From Dipetalonema caudispina (Eukaryota; Nematoda; Chromadorea; Rhabditida; Onchocercidae): a stretch of DNA of 64,000 bases. How positions within the stretch are numbered: the first letter of the stretch is position 1; every line of letters begins with the position of its first letter. Position numbers and translations under genes: made by a program. The notes beneath the pieces are model-generated. The model saw only the letters and a list, made by a program, of their open reading frames with translations, did no database searches and had not been told where the DNA came from. The DNA is taken from NCBI GenBank assembly GCA_013365325.1, contig JABVXV010000002.1, forward strand, positions 744,001 to 808,000, given 5' to 3'. Below are positions 12,160-24,574 of this stretch, in pieces.

Positions 12160-13317
12160 GTGTTCTCAATTTAATTACCAATAAAAATTGATTTTCAATG
12201 ATTTGAAATTGTAAATCGACAGAATTTTAAAGGAAAAATGAACTATTTCCATAAGGTTATAGAAGAAAAATGGTCAGTGATATGGACATTGATTAGTAAC
12301 GATGGTCGTAACGGCAGGAAGTGAACATCATGCGAGTGTGACCTCTTAGATCGATAATGAGCTTTGAAGGAAAGTAGCCAATGTTAAGGTAAATCTTTCA
12401 AATTTTCTTTGCCAAATTCTTTCTTTCTATTGTAATTAAGATATTTTAATATCGATTAGATGTTAACAAAACTGAATTCTTTGCATTTAGCACTTTGATC
12501 CTTAAAATAACGTAAATTGAAATGGAAATTGGCAAGACAGTCAATTTCAATCATTTCCACCCGCTTTGGTAAAATTTCAGATATTTATGCTGGCATTTCT
12601 TGGAAAGTTGAGAATCCAGAAATCAGCTTATAACAAATTTGGTTTTCAAGATTTGAGGGAAGAATGATAACGAAAACACTATGCGATCGAGTAACTTCAT
12701 AGAAACTTCTGATTTTTCTGGATAGGAACTATTTCAGGAAAAAAGGTTCGTTGCTATCAGTAAACAAAATCATTGTATTCGGAGTGAGGAAATTTGGGAT
12801 TCGATGGACTGTCGTAGTGGAATATTGGAATATCGTACTAAAATACTGCATATATTGGTGATCGATTTATTGTTGATCACTGAACAAGTCTGCGGAAAAA
12901 CGAAGCTAAAAGCAGTTTAGATATAAATTCACTAAAAAAAGAAACCGAAATAAGAGAGAGGAATTGATTCCTCTTTGCATGTTAATCGATCGGTTCTTGA
13001 TAACTGATCTACCGTTTCATTAATGGAATGTTCCACTTTTTTACTGACTTGTTCAATTGCTCCAAGTACCGTTCCAGTACTAAATATAATTATTTGATTG
13101 ATTTTATGGAAGATTGGAGAAGGATATTTATTACAAACTAATTTAGGTAATTATGGTTGAAAAAAAAAAAAAACAATTAGTTTTGTTGTCACTTCAAGCC
13201 TCTCTCAGATGGACAAATCAGACGATCCTATAGCATTTCTTTTTTACTCATTTCTTCAGTTAAAAGCTGAGTAATTCATAGATTTTCATTTAATTATCCA
13301 CAAATATTTCATTATAG
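12160..13317. other. Intergenic region, nothing recognised
   Basis: A+T-rich sequence with no open frame that joins in phase to a neighbour and no RNA gene seen. Confidence 0.55.
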
Positions 13318-14300
13318 TGATATCGATTATTCACCAATGACAATTATGATGGAATATATTTGCAGTAATATCAGGTAAGTTGGAACACTATGATTTTTAA
13401 TGAATGAGACTACAGAAATTATTTGTGAATCAAAGTTGAAAATTATTTCGAAAAACTGAACAATACCTAGTTAAAAAACCAATAACTCCTTTAATTAGCC
13501 CATGCTCAAGGTAACTGGTCAATTTTCGGATTTGTGTAACGACTTTGCATCCAACATTATTATTTTTTATGGAATTTAATCCAGAAAACTTCTCCTGAAT
13601 TGGACAGAGCATCGTGTTCTCATTGCAAGCATCCGGAAATGTCTTTGTATACATTGGTAACATACCGTCCAACGTAAATGCTTCAGTATAAAATGATGGA
13701 TCATTGAAATGTCATGGCCTATTATGAATGAGATACTTTTGGATCTTGACTTATTCAAATGAATTATGAAAGTAAAGTGGATGACAGAAATCGAATAAAA
13801 GATGGACAGTGGTAAACATAAATGTGTGAATCCCATCAAATACAGCAAAAAAAAATTTGTACTTGGAAAATTTTAATGAAGGAGTTACTAAAAAGCTTAG
13901 AAGTTCAACTTGGAGGTCACAGTTTGAATAGTTATGGAAGAGGATAGAACGATCTGGAATAGAATAATGTTAGAAGCTGTAGGACGAAAAGAATCATTTG
14001 TATAATTATTACGAACATTAATGATATTACTAATTCTGGACTTTTGTATATATTCGTTTTGACCCGGAATTTCTTCAACTTTTTCAACTTTTCCAAAACT
14101 TTCACTGATAAATGCTTTCTTTTGTTTTTGAAATTCATGAAATGAAATGATTGTTTGAGCGATGGAAACGATTTTAAAATTATGTTGTTGCAGGATCGCC
14201 ATGCGGGAAGAGAAGTAGTGTAGTTGAGGGACAATTTTGTCGTTGTAACAATAACTTGGCTAGAGATATTGTGGCAGCCGGTTTAGAACCGATGGATTAG
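13318..14300 (+). other. Candidate exons of an unidentified gene
   Basis: Three pieces look like coding exons with proper flanks. 13318-13374 encodes DIDYSPMTIMMEYICSNI, then a GTAAGT donor. 13585-13656 in phase 0 encodes a segment ending SCSHCKHPEMSLYTL, with a C-x2-C pair reminiscent of a zinc ribbon. 14194-14300 encodes SPCGKRSSVVEGQFCRCNNN and onward to ..AAGLEPMD and a TAG stop. The phases of the three do not all agree, so exons are missing, boundaries are wrong, or the gene is decayed. I cannot name it. The minus-strand open frames overlapping 13430-14234 look like shadows. Confidence 0.3.
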
Positions 14301-14358
14301 GAGATAAAATGGCCAACAACCACTGTGGTAGTTAAAACAGAAGAAATGGTAGAGGTGA

Positions 14359-14658
14359 GTGAGTAAAATTAAAAGTATATGTGGTTTTGATGGACTGACG
14401 AGAAAATCAATCTTTGGACATCGAGAGGTTAAGGAGACGGTAACCATTGTTGACGTCACATCCATAATGGAATTTACGGTGCAAGTGGAGATTTCAAAAG
14501 TGGGGCAAAATCCTAAGAAAGAGTTATATCTTAAACATGAATTGTTGGAAAGATATGGCTATTGCGTGGGGAACGCGGAAATATCTAACAGTGAAAATAT
14601 AGAGCCAAGAAAGCTTAATGACAGGGAATTCGAAGTATGCAAATTTAGCATTCAATGA
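14359..14658 (+). CDS. Hypothetical ORF, possible terminal exon
   Basis: A 99-codon open frame with balanced composition (TRKSIFGHREVKETVTIVDV, later PKKELYLKHELLERYGYCVG) ending in TGA. It begins without ATG, right at a GAG|GTGAGT donor-like site, and the first internal ATG is well inside. It may therefore be an exon whose acceptor is near 14383 (AAAAG), or a pseudogene piece. It lies just after the exon-like pieces that end at 14300 and could belong to the same locus. No family recognised. Confidence 0.3.
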   Translation: MSKIKSICGFDGLTRKSIFGHREVKETVTIVDVTSIMEFTVQVEISKVGQNPKKELYLKHELLERYGYCVGNAEISNSENIEPRKLNDREFEVCKFSIQ

Positions 14659-15842
14659 AAAATTTAAACAATAAGATATGCAAAAATTTGAAAGTAAATT
14701 GCATTAGGAAAAGCGCTTCTGGTGCAATGTTAAGTTAGTTTTTACGATATATCCTTTTTTTCCCTTTCTAAAATGACTTTCCTTATGTATGCAAAGGACA
14801 ATGAAAGGACATTCTCAAACTTTTTATAGTAATCCTCACCACATTCATCCGATTTGCATTGCAAGTTTGAATTAGAGCTAAATGAAGTAGTAATGAGAGT
14901 GAAATATTATTGTATCAGGCGGGCAGAGCTTGACGTGTAGTCGATCACATTCAGCAATAACCTAGAGCAGATAGGCTATTAAGTACTAGGGCCAAGATTA
15001 AATTAATAAATTAACAGTTATTTGAGTGTTTCACGACAGATTTTATGTTGGTATATGTGTTTAAATATAATAAAATACAATCGATAGGGAAAAGCATATT
15101 TGGATGAAAATATTTTTGTTTGAATGAAATGAAAAGATGGATTGTAATTACCTTTTTACAATTTATTTCTGTCATCGTAGATGTTGTGATACTTTCCCTT
15201 TGTATTCCCTCTCGATTTTTCGTAGAAAAACTAATATGGTGGTTAGAAAAACAGCGCGATATCTCGGATGAAAACGGGAGTTAGTCTTCCAATAGAATAT
15301 CCTTCATTTGTTTTAAATTCAGAAGCGTGAATGTAATCAATACATCTGTACATATTAACGGTAAATATTCAAAATTACATGAAGAATAAATTCCGAACTG
15401 TCATTCACGGAATTATTAGTGATCTCCTCACATGTGAACATTTCCCGCGACATCAAAGAAAGATTTAATTTCATAAAAAAGACCGAACAGCAAACTACTA
15501 AATAAATGTTTTTTCATTGAGATTATCATTTTTTTTCCTGAAGAATAAACGTTTTTTTCTGGAAAATGAATATGCTAGAAATAAGTGAAATGAATAATCC
15601 TCTCAATCATTTCTCAATACTTCTCATTTTGCGCAGTTGTCTGTCACGATTTATAAGGTTGTAAGAATTGCTGTCATTCATTTCCTCATTTATCGAAGAT
15701 GTTTCGACACGATTCTGATTGAGTAGATGATATTAAAGAAATTCTTGATCCTTTCTACTATATACATAATATAAAATATGAATTTTGGTACAAAATTTCG
15801 ATGTTACATGTATTTTCACCTGATAAAATTCAATTTTCGAAG
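14659..15842. other. Intergenic region, nothing recognised
   Basis: No supported exon or RNA gene. Sequence is A+T-rich with homopolymer runs. Confidence 0.55.
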
Positions 15843-17038
15843 ATGTCGAAAAACAGGAAATGCACACCTTGCGCAAATGGTTGTCATTCCGCTACTGATG
15901 CTCATGTCTTTATGAATATCACTGGTGCGAAATCCTCCGATAGTGATTATGATTTACCAGCGATGGTTAATTTTTGGAAATTCTTCGCTTCCATCGTATC
16001 ACAAAATCAATCCTTTCTTATCCGTCAAATTCTTCCGCTATGAGATTATTATTTGTTCCTTGCGCAGTTTAGGAACTCAAAACATACACATTAATTGCTT
16101 CCTATCGTCGATTACTGAAACAATTACGGTGAATAATGACGCGTTATAGTGAGCCATGATAATGTAGCATAAAGGTTAGACAAGTTAATCTGATTAGGCG
16201 TATTACTATCACCTTTCATAATTTATTTCTGCAGCCAACGATGCAAGAATGTGACGGGATATGTGGTGACATTTACTCCGTTGATCAGTTAACTAAATTT
16301 CCTTGCCTTCATGTCCTATGTGGAATGTGTCTTAACGAATGCTCACTTGTAGGCCAGTTACGTTCCCAAATTTATTCCATCATTATTATCCATAAACTGT
16401 TTTTTTTAATTGTTAAATTTCCATTTACATGTTTTTAAACTATTAAACTTTTGTCCCATCGGGAATTTCAATTTGTAATTGTTCAATTTCGAAAATCCCT
16501 CTCAACTGAGAACTTCCCAGAAATTTACCCAACCGTATTCAGTTTTATAAGTTTATTTGAAGTTAATTACATTATATTTAGAACGTGATGGTAAATTTTT
16601 GTGTCCAATGCGGGAATGTAAATATCTGAGCTCCACCGCATTACGTATGCACCAATCCGTCAGAACGTTTCCGGATAGGAAAAGTGATGATAAGAGAGGA
16701 AATAGCCCTGCTGAAACACTTTCTGTATGGCATATTCATTAACTAAAATTTCATATAAAACATTGAAGGTATAACGGAAGTCTCAAAAGCTGCTACAGAA
16801 AAAGTTTCCTTCATTGAATCAATTCGAAGTCACGACTGTGTTATTGGGAGATCAGATCAGCAAACATCGAAATCGATATGAGCTGTAAAGGAACTTCATT
16901 CTTCGATCAATTCAAGTGTAACAGAAATATTTTTAATTTTAGGATTCTAATTCTTCTTCTGTGGCACCAATGGCTAAATCACACACCTCAAAACTCTCAG
17001 AATCAGAATCAGATGAAGAAGGAATGAAAAATGAATGA
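15843..17038 (+). CDS. RING-finger protein (probable E3 ubiquitin ligase)
   Basis: Exon 1 (15843-15965) starts MSKNRKCTPCANGCHS and ends in phase 0. Exon 2 (16235-16348 or slightly longer) supplies most of a C3HC4 RING: ECDGICGD, then FPCLHVLCGMC. Exon 3 (about 16582-16725) supplies the last ligand pair in KFLCPMREC. Spacing is C-x3-C, C-x-H-x2-C-x2-C, C-x3-C; the C-x3-C pairs are looser than the usual C-x2-C. A fourth exon near 16781-16884 and a last exon at 16943-17038 (acidic Ser-rich tail SESESDEEG, then TGA) follow. The exon 2/3 and 4/5 junctions do not fit phase with the simplest GT/AG choices, so the middle is uncertain. RING domains recruit E2 ubiquitin-conjugating enzymes; the substrate is unknown. 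Confidence 0.6.
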
Positions 17039-17649
17039 TAAACAAAAAGAATTGTCACATGTTTGCGACGTAATATTTCAATGATAAAACCAATAGGATG
17101 GTTCAAAAAGAACGTTAGGTTTTAGGATTTTTCAAAAAGTTTTTAGCTGCTCCTTAATTTTTCATACTGTGAATTTCAATGAACAATTTCGCATAATGCT
17201 GCATGAGTACAGCGACGAATGTGTGATCTGAAATAGGAGAAAAAACATTCTAAGACGGACTACTCTCACTCACATAATTATATTCAACGCGTGATCGCAT
17301 GTCACTATCATTAATCCGAGCAATTCCACCAAAAATAACACAACATGAGGAATAGACATTTAAAAATTTAGTAATATGATTGAATATGAATGAAATGTGG
17401 ACAATTAAACAAATCTAAAGGAAAAGATGAAGATTTAAGTGAGAAAATAAATGGACAAATAATGAAATAACGATAATAATATTAGAAGACATTATGTGTC
17501 ACGACAGTAAAACGTATCGTCAACAACTTAACTACTGTTATGTTCATAATCTGAATCTAGCAGTAGTCAGCAAGGAGAGAATAATGAACAAATTGAAATA
17601 TTTAATAAATTGCAAAACTGAATCGAATTTCAATTAATATTAACTGAAG

Positions 17650-17723
17650 TTTTGGTCAGATTCTGTCCTAATCGGTCAGGAATTTTGATCAGATTCTGTC
17701 CCAATTCTGTCCTAATCGCAGAA
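17650..17723. repeat. Imperfect tandem duplication
   Basis: 17650-17682 and 17683-17723 both read TTTTG.TCAGATTCTGTC followed by a CTAATCG variant; the second copy has an extra internal CAATTCTGTC. Seen directly. Confidence 0.7.
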
Positions 17724-18768
17724 AATTCATCATTTGTCCTTTCATAGATACAAGTATGAGAAAGGTGCAGTGCATACCATATTCTATTTTTCTTTTGTAT
17801 CGAATTAATCGAGCGGTCGAGCTTAATGTGACGAAAAAATTTGCAAATGTAGCAAATTCCTGGTTTATAGCTAAATAGAAAATGCTACGTCTATACGTCT
17901 GAACGTACGTGAACCACACTTATTCGAACATCTCACGACAAGAAAGAAGACGGAGATAGTGCTGCAACAGTGCATGTTGGCGTGAATCCAGTGAGCAGTG
18001 GCTGTTTGTGGCGCGAAATGCGTCTTGTCTTCCGGTTTTTACGTAACTGTTGCATGAGGTCACGGAAGATTAGTTAGATTAAGTAGGGTCGTATAAGTGC
18101 ATTTAATTCCTTTGCTAACATGTCTTTGTACCTCATCCCAAGAAGATATTAATTAGCTAAGTCAAGGGTAAACATGGTATCAATAACCTCTTTGAATATT
18201 TTTGCCGAAAAATTAAGTTTGGCTGAAGTAAATAGGAGCATATCGGTTCATACCGGCTAAAATATAAATGCAGTACATCACTGCACATCTTCCGCCATGT
18301 TTCTGAATTATAACTTCGGTTCTGAATATATTTAGTGATGAGAAACATGTGAGTTTTTCCATTTCTACTTGTGTCTTTGTTTGCTTTAGTTTGAATTTTT
18401 CTTTAGACTTAATCACAGTAAACTTATATAATGAATGCTTAATTAGCACCATTCAAATAAGATTTTGCCCAGATCATTGTATTTCGACCGTTATACAAAA
18501 TCTTCCATTTAGTAGAGGATGATTTTTTCCTCTTATACGAAATATAATCTCCTCGGATGAATCTGAGGAGATTCAGATGGATCTGGTGTAAGGATAACGG
18601 TGATAGTGAGTCGCTTGAGACAAATCAAAGCCTCATAAGTTGCGCGGTATGAAGTAGAGAATGTCTTGGCTTTGAAAATGAAGAGAGATTAGTCAGGATT
18701 GAGAGTAACAACGCGAGGATTGATTAATTTGGTGGTTTGTTGACAAGTGTAATACCATTTCAATAATA

Positions 18769-18966
18769 TCAGCATTTCTCGACTTTTCTTTTCCTAATAG
18801 TTGATGCACAGTCGAACCAGGGGTTATTATTCTGGAAAGGATTATCCATGCTAACTGTTAAACCATTCCTTTCCATTATTTTGCTGAATATCTGCACTTC
18901 TCTCCAATCAACATTTATTAGTTGTGCCCTCCCTGAAGCGCCTGCCTTATTTGTTGCCATTTTCAC
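18769..18966 (-). CDS. Hypothetical small protein, minus strand
   Basis: A 65-codon frame; the second ATG (18960) in context AAAATGG is the better start and gives 63 residues. It opens MATNKAGASGRAQLINVDW and contains FQNNNPWFDC and a basic tail RKRKVEKC. Composition is more protein-like than the surrounding noise (Trp, Gly, Asp and Asn spread evenly). There is no signal peptide or membrane segment. It could be a real small gene, a first exon or a chance frame; I do not recognise it. Confidence 0.3.
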   Translation of the reverse strand: MKMATNKAGASGRAQLINVDWREVQIFSKIMERNGLTVSMDNPFQNNNPWFDCASTIRKRKVEKC

Positions 18967-20168
18967 ACAGCAACATGAAGCAGTGCCCCGGAAGAAATGG
19001 CGAGCACAAGGAAGCAGGGTATCACCTGCATGAAAAACTACAGATTTTCACTGTTTAGTTGCGAAGGTAATGGTTTTTTCATGTAAGATGTAAATTTCTT
19101 TCTGTCCCACTTATAGAATATTAGCAATTTTGGAACTGACAGAGTCTTCTTCAGTTCTCACATGGCTGAACGAAATTGTGTGCTCAACCGACTCTGAAGT
19201 TTTTCACTTCTTGACAATGGCTGGTATATTATCTCTCCGATTTGTGAGTGTTGCCTACCTCCTACGCTTCCGTTCATGCGTCCTTGAAGTGACGACATAA
19301 GCATGTGAATTCACTGTAAATATAGAAGGAGAGAAAAAGTGTGGTGTGATTATATGTTATATATAAGGGTTTTATAATACAGTTTGCTAATAGTTTAAAT
19401 TCTTTTGATAAAATGTTCAAAGAACGCTTTGAGCTCAGAAGGTTCCTTGATCTCCAAATTTTGACTTAGCTTCATTAAATTTGTAGGATATTAACCTTGA
19501 ATGAATTCTATCGAAATATATAATACATATGGTTTAATGATTCTTAATGCGAGTATTTTAGTAATTAGAATTAATGCATTTATTCCAATAGTTGAAGTAT
19601 GTGATGTTTGCAGTTAGTTATTGAAGCAGATTTAGAAAAGGATGGGATAGATTTACAATTGGTTATATATAATTGAATAAACGGAAACTACCGTTTCAAA
19701 GTTTCAAAACGACCTCTAAAATCCATGATGAATTCATCTCACCAAAATATGAGAAGACTGAGATTTCCTCGAAAGAGGTGTTAGCGTAATTTTCGACAAC
19801 ATTTTGTATCAAGTCCTATTTTAAATTGTTTTCTAATTTGAAATTACTCCATTCACCGACTAAAAGTTTTAACTCATTCTTGATTCGACTTTGCTGTAAA
19901 ACGGCAATTCGAAATATAGTGAGATTTACTTATCTTTTACCTTAAGCTAGGACAGATGTTTTAGGCCGAATATTGCTTAGTTAACTAGTCAACTGGCTTT
20001 TAAAATAGTTCATCTTGTATTTGTAATAGGATCAATCTAGCTCTCAAATCTGAAGTTTTTGTGCTTGTTTTGGTAAGCAAATATTTTAACAATTTTTTTG
20101 CATAAGCGTCACTACTATGTTTTTTCTTTTCTTTTTATCTGAATTGAGAATGTTTCAGGAATTGAGCA

Positions 20169-22604
20169 ATGGCGTCGTATACACCAACAACACGTCGTCA
20201 TAATGAGAACGGTCATCAACATAATGTCTATACACGACGGGGATCCGGAGATATTGAGTTTGACGTGTCGATTCCATCTTTCAGACGGTGACTTTTTGAC
20301 ATGCACTAACTGTCTGTTAAATTTCGCTGGAAGGTGAGATCGCAGAAGCAAAGGTATTTTTTAAAACGGTTGTTATTAATAATATATTGTCTTGTGCATT
20401 CTACTTCTCTTCCAGGGCGGAGCACACTTTGATGGATACCTTTCGAGAACGGTTAAATTTACGTACATATCGTGAATCACTAAATACATCCGCTTGTGAT
20501 AATGAAATGCTTGATGAAGGTTCGATTTTCGTATTATTTTTACAAGGTTCTATTAATCTACCGAATTTGTGGAAACTTAAAGTTTTTTTGTTTACTAGTG
20601 ACTATTCAGTTCATTTATATTCTTTTTTTTTTTTTTTTTGTACTAAAATGCATTATCACCTGCATTTTTACTTATGAATTTAGCGTAAAAGCCTCACAAT
20701 AAAAAACTAATTCAAAGAAGTACATAACATATCGCCCCTGCTTTTTATTGTTAACTGTAGATCTTGGACATCCGCCAGCTACGCATGACACACCACCCGG
20801 AACACATGTGGGTTCGTTACAGTCAGATTCATTACTCACTGCTGCGTTTCGATCAAGGTCTCGTTCAGATGCGACAAACACTCCACTATTTTGCCGTCAG
20901 AGTGTAGGGACAATAGTACTATTTCCAACTAGACCAGAAAAACAATCAAACAGTGAGTTGTTTTATTATTTATTACTATTACTGTTAATAGCATCGAAAA
21001 TGGATTAAGAGCAGTTATTGTAGCAGTGAAATATTTTGAAACAATGTCTGCTTTTCTCCATGTTTAACTTAAATAACTGATTAAAATAGTTTTGTGATTG
21101 TGTAGTGAATGTATTTTCAGGACATAATCTTCGTGTTCGCAGTGAAAGACATACCGTATGCGTAACAGATTTACCAAAGTTGAAAAGTTCTGGTTCGTCA
21201 ATGCCATCGAATGATCTTTTTGTTGATTCAAAACTTGCAAATGTTGCAGTTATAAATGTTAATAATCAGTGGCATGGACTATCAAATGCAATCGAAATGA
21301 GGTCAAGCATGTGGAATCTATCGGTATCACTTAATTCGCAGAGTTTACCGTTGCATTTGATTTTTCTAATATGTAATTGGTGGTGGTTGGATTGACAATG
21401 AAACTCTCACTGGTAAACAGCCTTCGACAAAATAATATATGAAAACCTATCAGATTTTGTTTCGCATCAGTATGCATGCAGTGCTCTTATCGAGTTTGAT
21501 CAGTACGATGATTTTATTTGCTACATTACATTCTGATAATATATTGAACGACGAACATCTTTGGTAGATTGATTGAAAAAGCATCCTACAAAGAGTATAG
21601 TAACTTCAGTTTTTACACCTTTGAAAAATAAGCATGAAATTTGTAGCAGTGAAGGAAGTTTAAAGTCATTTAGTCTTTTTATTGTGTCTTATGTTTCCCA
21701 TTTCAGTGTCAGTCCAGTCCTCTCCAACTGGAGGTCAACAGAAATGATACATTTGAAAAGCACCAGTCTCCTCTCAGTAAGTTTCGCTACGTTTTTGCAG
21801 AAAGCTTTAGTTGGAACTAACACTGAAATTTCTTGTATGTAATACTTTATTTTCCAATTTTTCTTAAGAAAGTTAAATGAAACGGTGCTGATAATAACTT
21901 TATGGAAGCTTTATATTCTTCAATTATACTTATATGTAGTGGTAAATATGGAACTTACTGAGTTAATAAGTTAATGATTTCGTTAACATCAATTTTTTCC
22001 AGAACATACTTACCAGGATCCTGGAGTTTTTAATACCAGTGCATTACAAACTGCACGGCATGTCGAGTCGGAGCCAACATCACCATTCAGTAACTATGCA
22101 ATTCTCATCAAAGAGGTTTGCACTCTTTACCAAAAGTTTAAATCTATTACCACTTTTTATGATATGGATGCTATTTGTTTTTTGTTTTGTGGTTGTTCAG
22201 ATTGTCGAAAGTTTGTGAAATATGGTATGGATTAGATGACCAAAGAATGTGGGTAATAATGTCGGAACGAGGGCAGTAACCGATTTGTGATTTATGCCTA
22301 ACTCATCTCATTCTTACATTTTATTTCAATTCTCTTAGGGTAAGCAGTTTAATTTAGATATATCAAAATTAAGTGGTGATGCCAAATTCTTGAATACATT
22401 TGTAGAGGTGGTGGAGGTAAATATCTAGTGACCGAATATGTTAGTTCAGAGAGTTCGTGTCTTAATGTATTTATGACCTCACAGGTTTCACTTTGATAGT
22501 TTTTTTTTAAAGGTGGTTTTTGGTTTTTCTCTATCCATTTGCAGGTATATAAGGATGAAAACTGGAACTTTTGGAAAAAATCATTACAAAATGGGAAGGA
22601 TTGA
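20169..22604 (+). CDS. Unidentified 8-exon protein, Ser-rich
   Basis: Eight exons chain perfectly in phase: 20169-20287, 20416-20519, 20761-20952, 21121-21323, 21707-21776, 22003-22115, 22339-22416 and 22545-22604 (TGA). They encode 312 residues. The ATG sits 13 bases after a TTTCAG that could serve as a trans-splice acceptor. The N-terminus is His/Arg/Thr-rich (MASYTPTTRRHNENGHQHN). The middle is Ser/Thr/Pro-rich with an FRSRSRSD patch and looks disordered. The last three exons look more ordered, including KEGKQFNLDISKLSGDAKFL and ending NWNFWKKSLQNGKD. No transmembrane segment, signal peptide or known domain is evident. The gene may be nematode-restricted. That eight phases agree makes coding status strong even though function is unknown. 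It lies about 6 kb upstream of the AMPK gamma gene on the same strand, and a shared transcript cannot be excluded. Confidence 0.75.
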
Positions 22605-24536
22605 GCTTTCACTTTAATTACTTGAAGTAGTAATGAATGTAGTAGTTTCGAATTTGTTTATAACCCATTATCTTTTTTAACGAATTTGCAATTATAAATG
22701 GTTTCATCATTCATCACAGTTTTTCTTGTTCACTTACTGAAAACAATTTCTTTAAGTTTATGTTTGGTAAGTGGACCAATTTTATCTTTTGTTTGCCCGA
22801 TCGATTTGACTGAAATGTATTAGGTTTTGGGAATTATAAGTGAAAACAAATTACTTCAAATTTGGATAAATATAAGTGGGTAATTTTGTATTCTTTTTGG
22901 TCAGTCCATGTTTGCTGATATTTTGGAGAGGATTGCTGAAGAGCTTGATATTTCATAAGATATCGAAAGACTGGTTCAAATTTCATTAAAATTCATGATT
23001 AAAGAAATCGGAAATACAGTATTATTTTTTCGACCATTCCCTTCTGTCGAATTTAACATATGTCATTTTGTAAATGATTTGAAATCCCTATTTAACGTGA
23101 GCAAAAATACTTCGCTTTGAACTAACGCAAATCTAACAAGAATGCAGTTTAAATCCCTTAACTTCTGCTGTCCTTTCACCTTACCATCACACTTGTTGCG
23201 TTTCGCACACTTCATTCTACGCGCATTTAATCCATACAATTTCAAAGTTTAAAAATCAAGAAGTAATTATATTCCTGCTTTATTCTATAACTGTGAAAGT
23301 GCTTGTGTTGCATTTATTTATTTTGCCAAATTTTTAATTGACACGGTGAATGATATGTGACAGTTTCAATATTCTCATTTTTTTGAATTCGTTTTTGCTA
23401 TAATGTGTATGATACAATCATGTCACTAGCAGCGGGTAAATTTATGGCATCGGTTCGTTCTGAAATTCAAGATTCTCATTTACTGTTGTTTTCCACTTGC
23501 GATCATTAGGAGACATGCTACTGAACTGTCTCGGTGACAAACAAGCTAATTCAATCTTATAGTGTTAGTGTCCCTTATCACTCTCGCTCGAATCACTTTT
23601 GAACATTTCAATAGGGATGATTGCTTTGTCGTGTTAGATAATTTCCATTCAAAAAAAAAAAATACTTTTACTAGCAAACGGCAGTACAATTACATTGCTC
23701 CAATCTCTTAGTCTGCGATGCATTTCTGCTTTCTCTCAGAATGTCCTTTGTTGTTCCACCTTCTTCAATGGTAAGGTCTGTGCTGTAAAATTAAATTCAT
23801 TTGGCACACATTCAAATTAATTTTGTGATAAACGCCTTTGATTTTTCCTTCTCTTTTTTCTTTCTTTTTTTTTTTTTTTATCTTTTTATAGTCCCAACCT
23901 TCTTCATCATTCTCTATTCAAGTTATCAATCAGATGTTTCGACTATGATGTTGTCTTGCGACTGTCATCAAAATCAACAGAACATGTCTCCAAGACACAG
24001 TACGTATTCCTGTGATAGCTATTGCAATGTTTTACGGGATATCACCTAGGTCTTTACGATTTTATTTGGTAAGATTAAAACTCATCTTTTATACAAGGTT
24101 AACAAATTTCGTATATTTGTAGTTTAGAAAAGTCGAACCAATATAGTTATGCTTGATAATGAAAACATGAATTTGCTTATCACTGAATGAATTACGTCGA
24201 GCTTTAGCAGTTCATCTACTTAGTTTTGAATGTAATTGATGATGGGCTAAAAACAAAACAGCGATGAATTTTCGATATTGCTTTTTGTGACAAGAAATAT
24301 TAATAACGGTCATAATATGCGAAATATTAAGCAGTTCTCAGGTATCTTTAAAAGCGAAACTTTTCCTTCGCATTACGAAGGTTTGCTAATTCCGTTGTCA
24401 GGATGACGAAATACGCAAACTAAGGATGTTAGTATTGTTTCGGAATTTTGAAATCTTCCTGAAAAGATATAAAATCTTTTTTTGGACTTTAAATAGAAAC
24501 CATTCTTATTGTGGCATGACGATTAGTATTTTACAG

Positions 24537-24574
<38 letters not shown>

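Larger units (their letters stand above)
17039..20168. other. Mostly noncoding interval
   Basis: No multi-exon gene found. It contains a short tandem duplication at 17650-17723 and a minus-strand ORF at 18769-18966, both listed separately. An open plus-strand stretch around 17917-18078 has coding-like composition but no start codon and no joined exon. Confidence 0.5.

Noticed and set aside
24539..24571. Poly-T run as evidence of a retrotransposon insertion
   Set aside because: No reverse-transcriptase fragment, target-site duplication or second element end is visible beside it.
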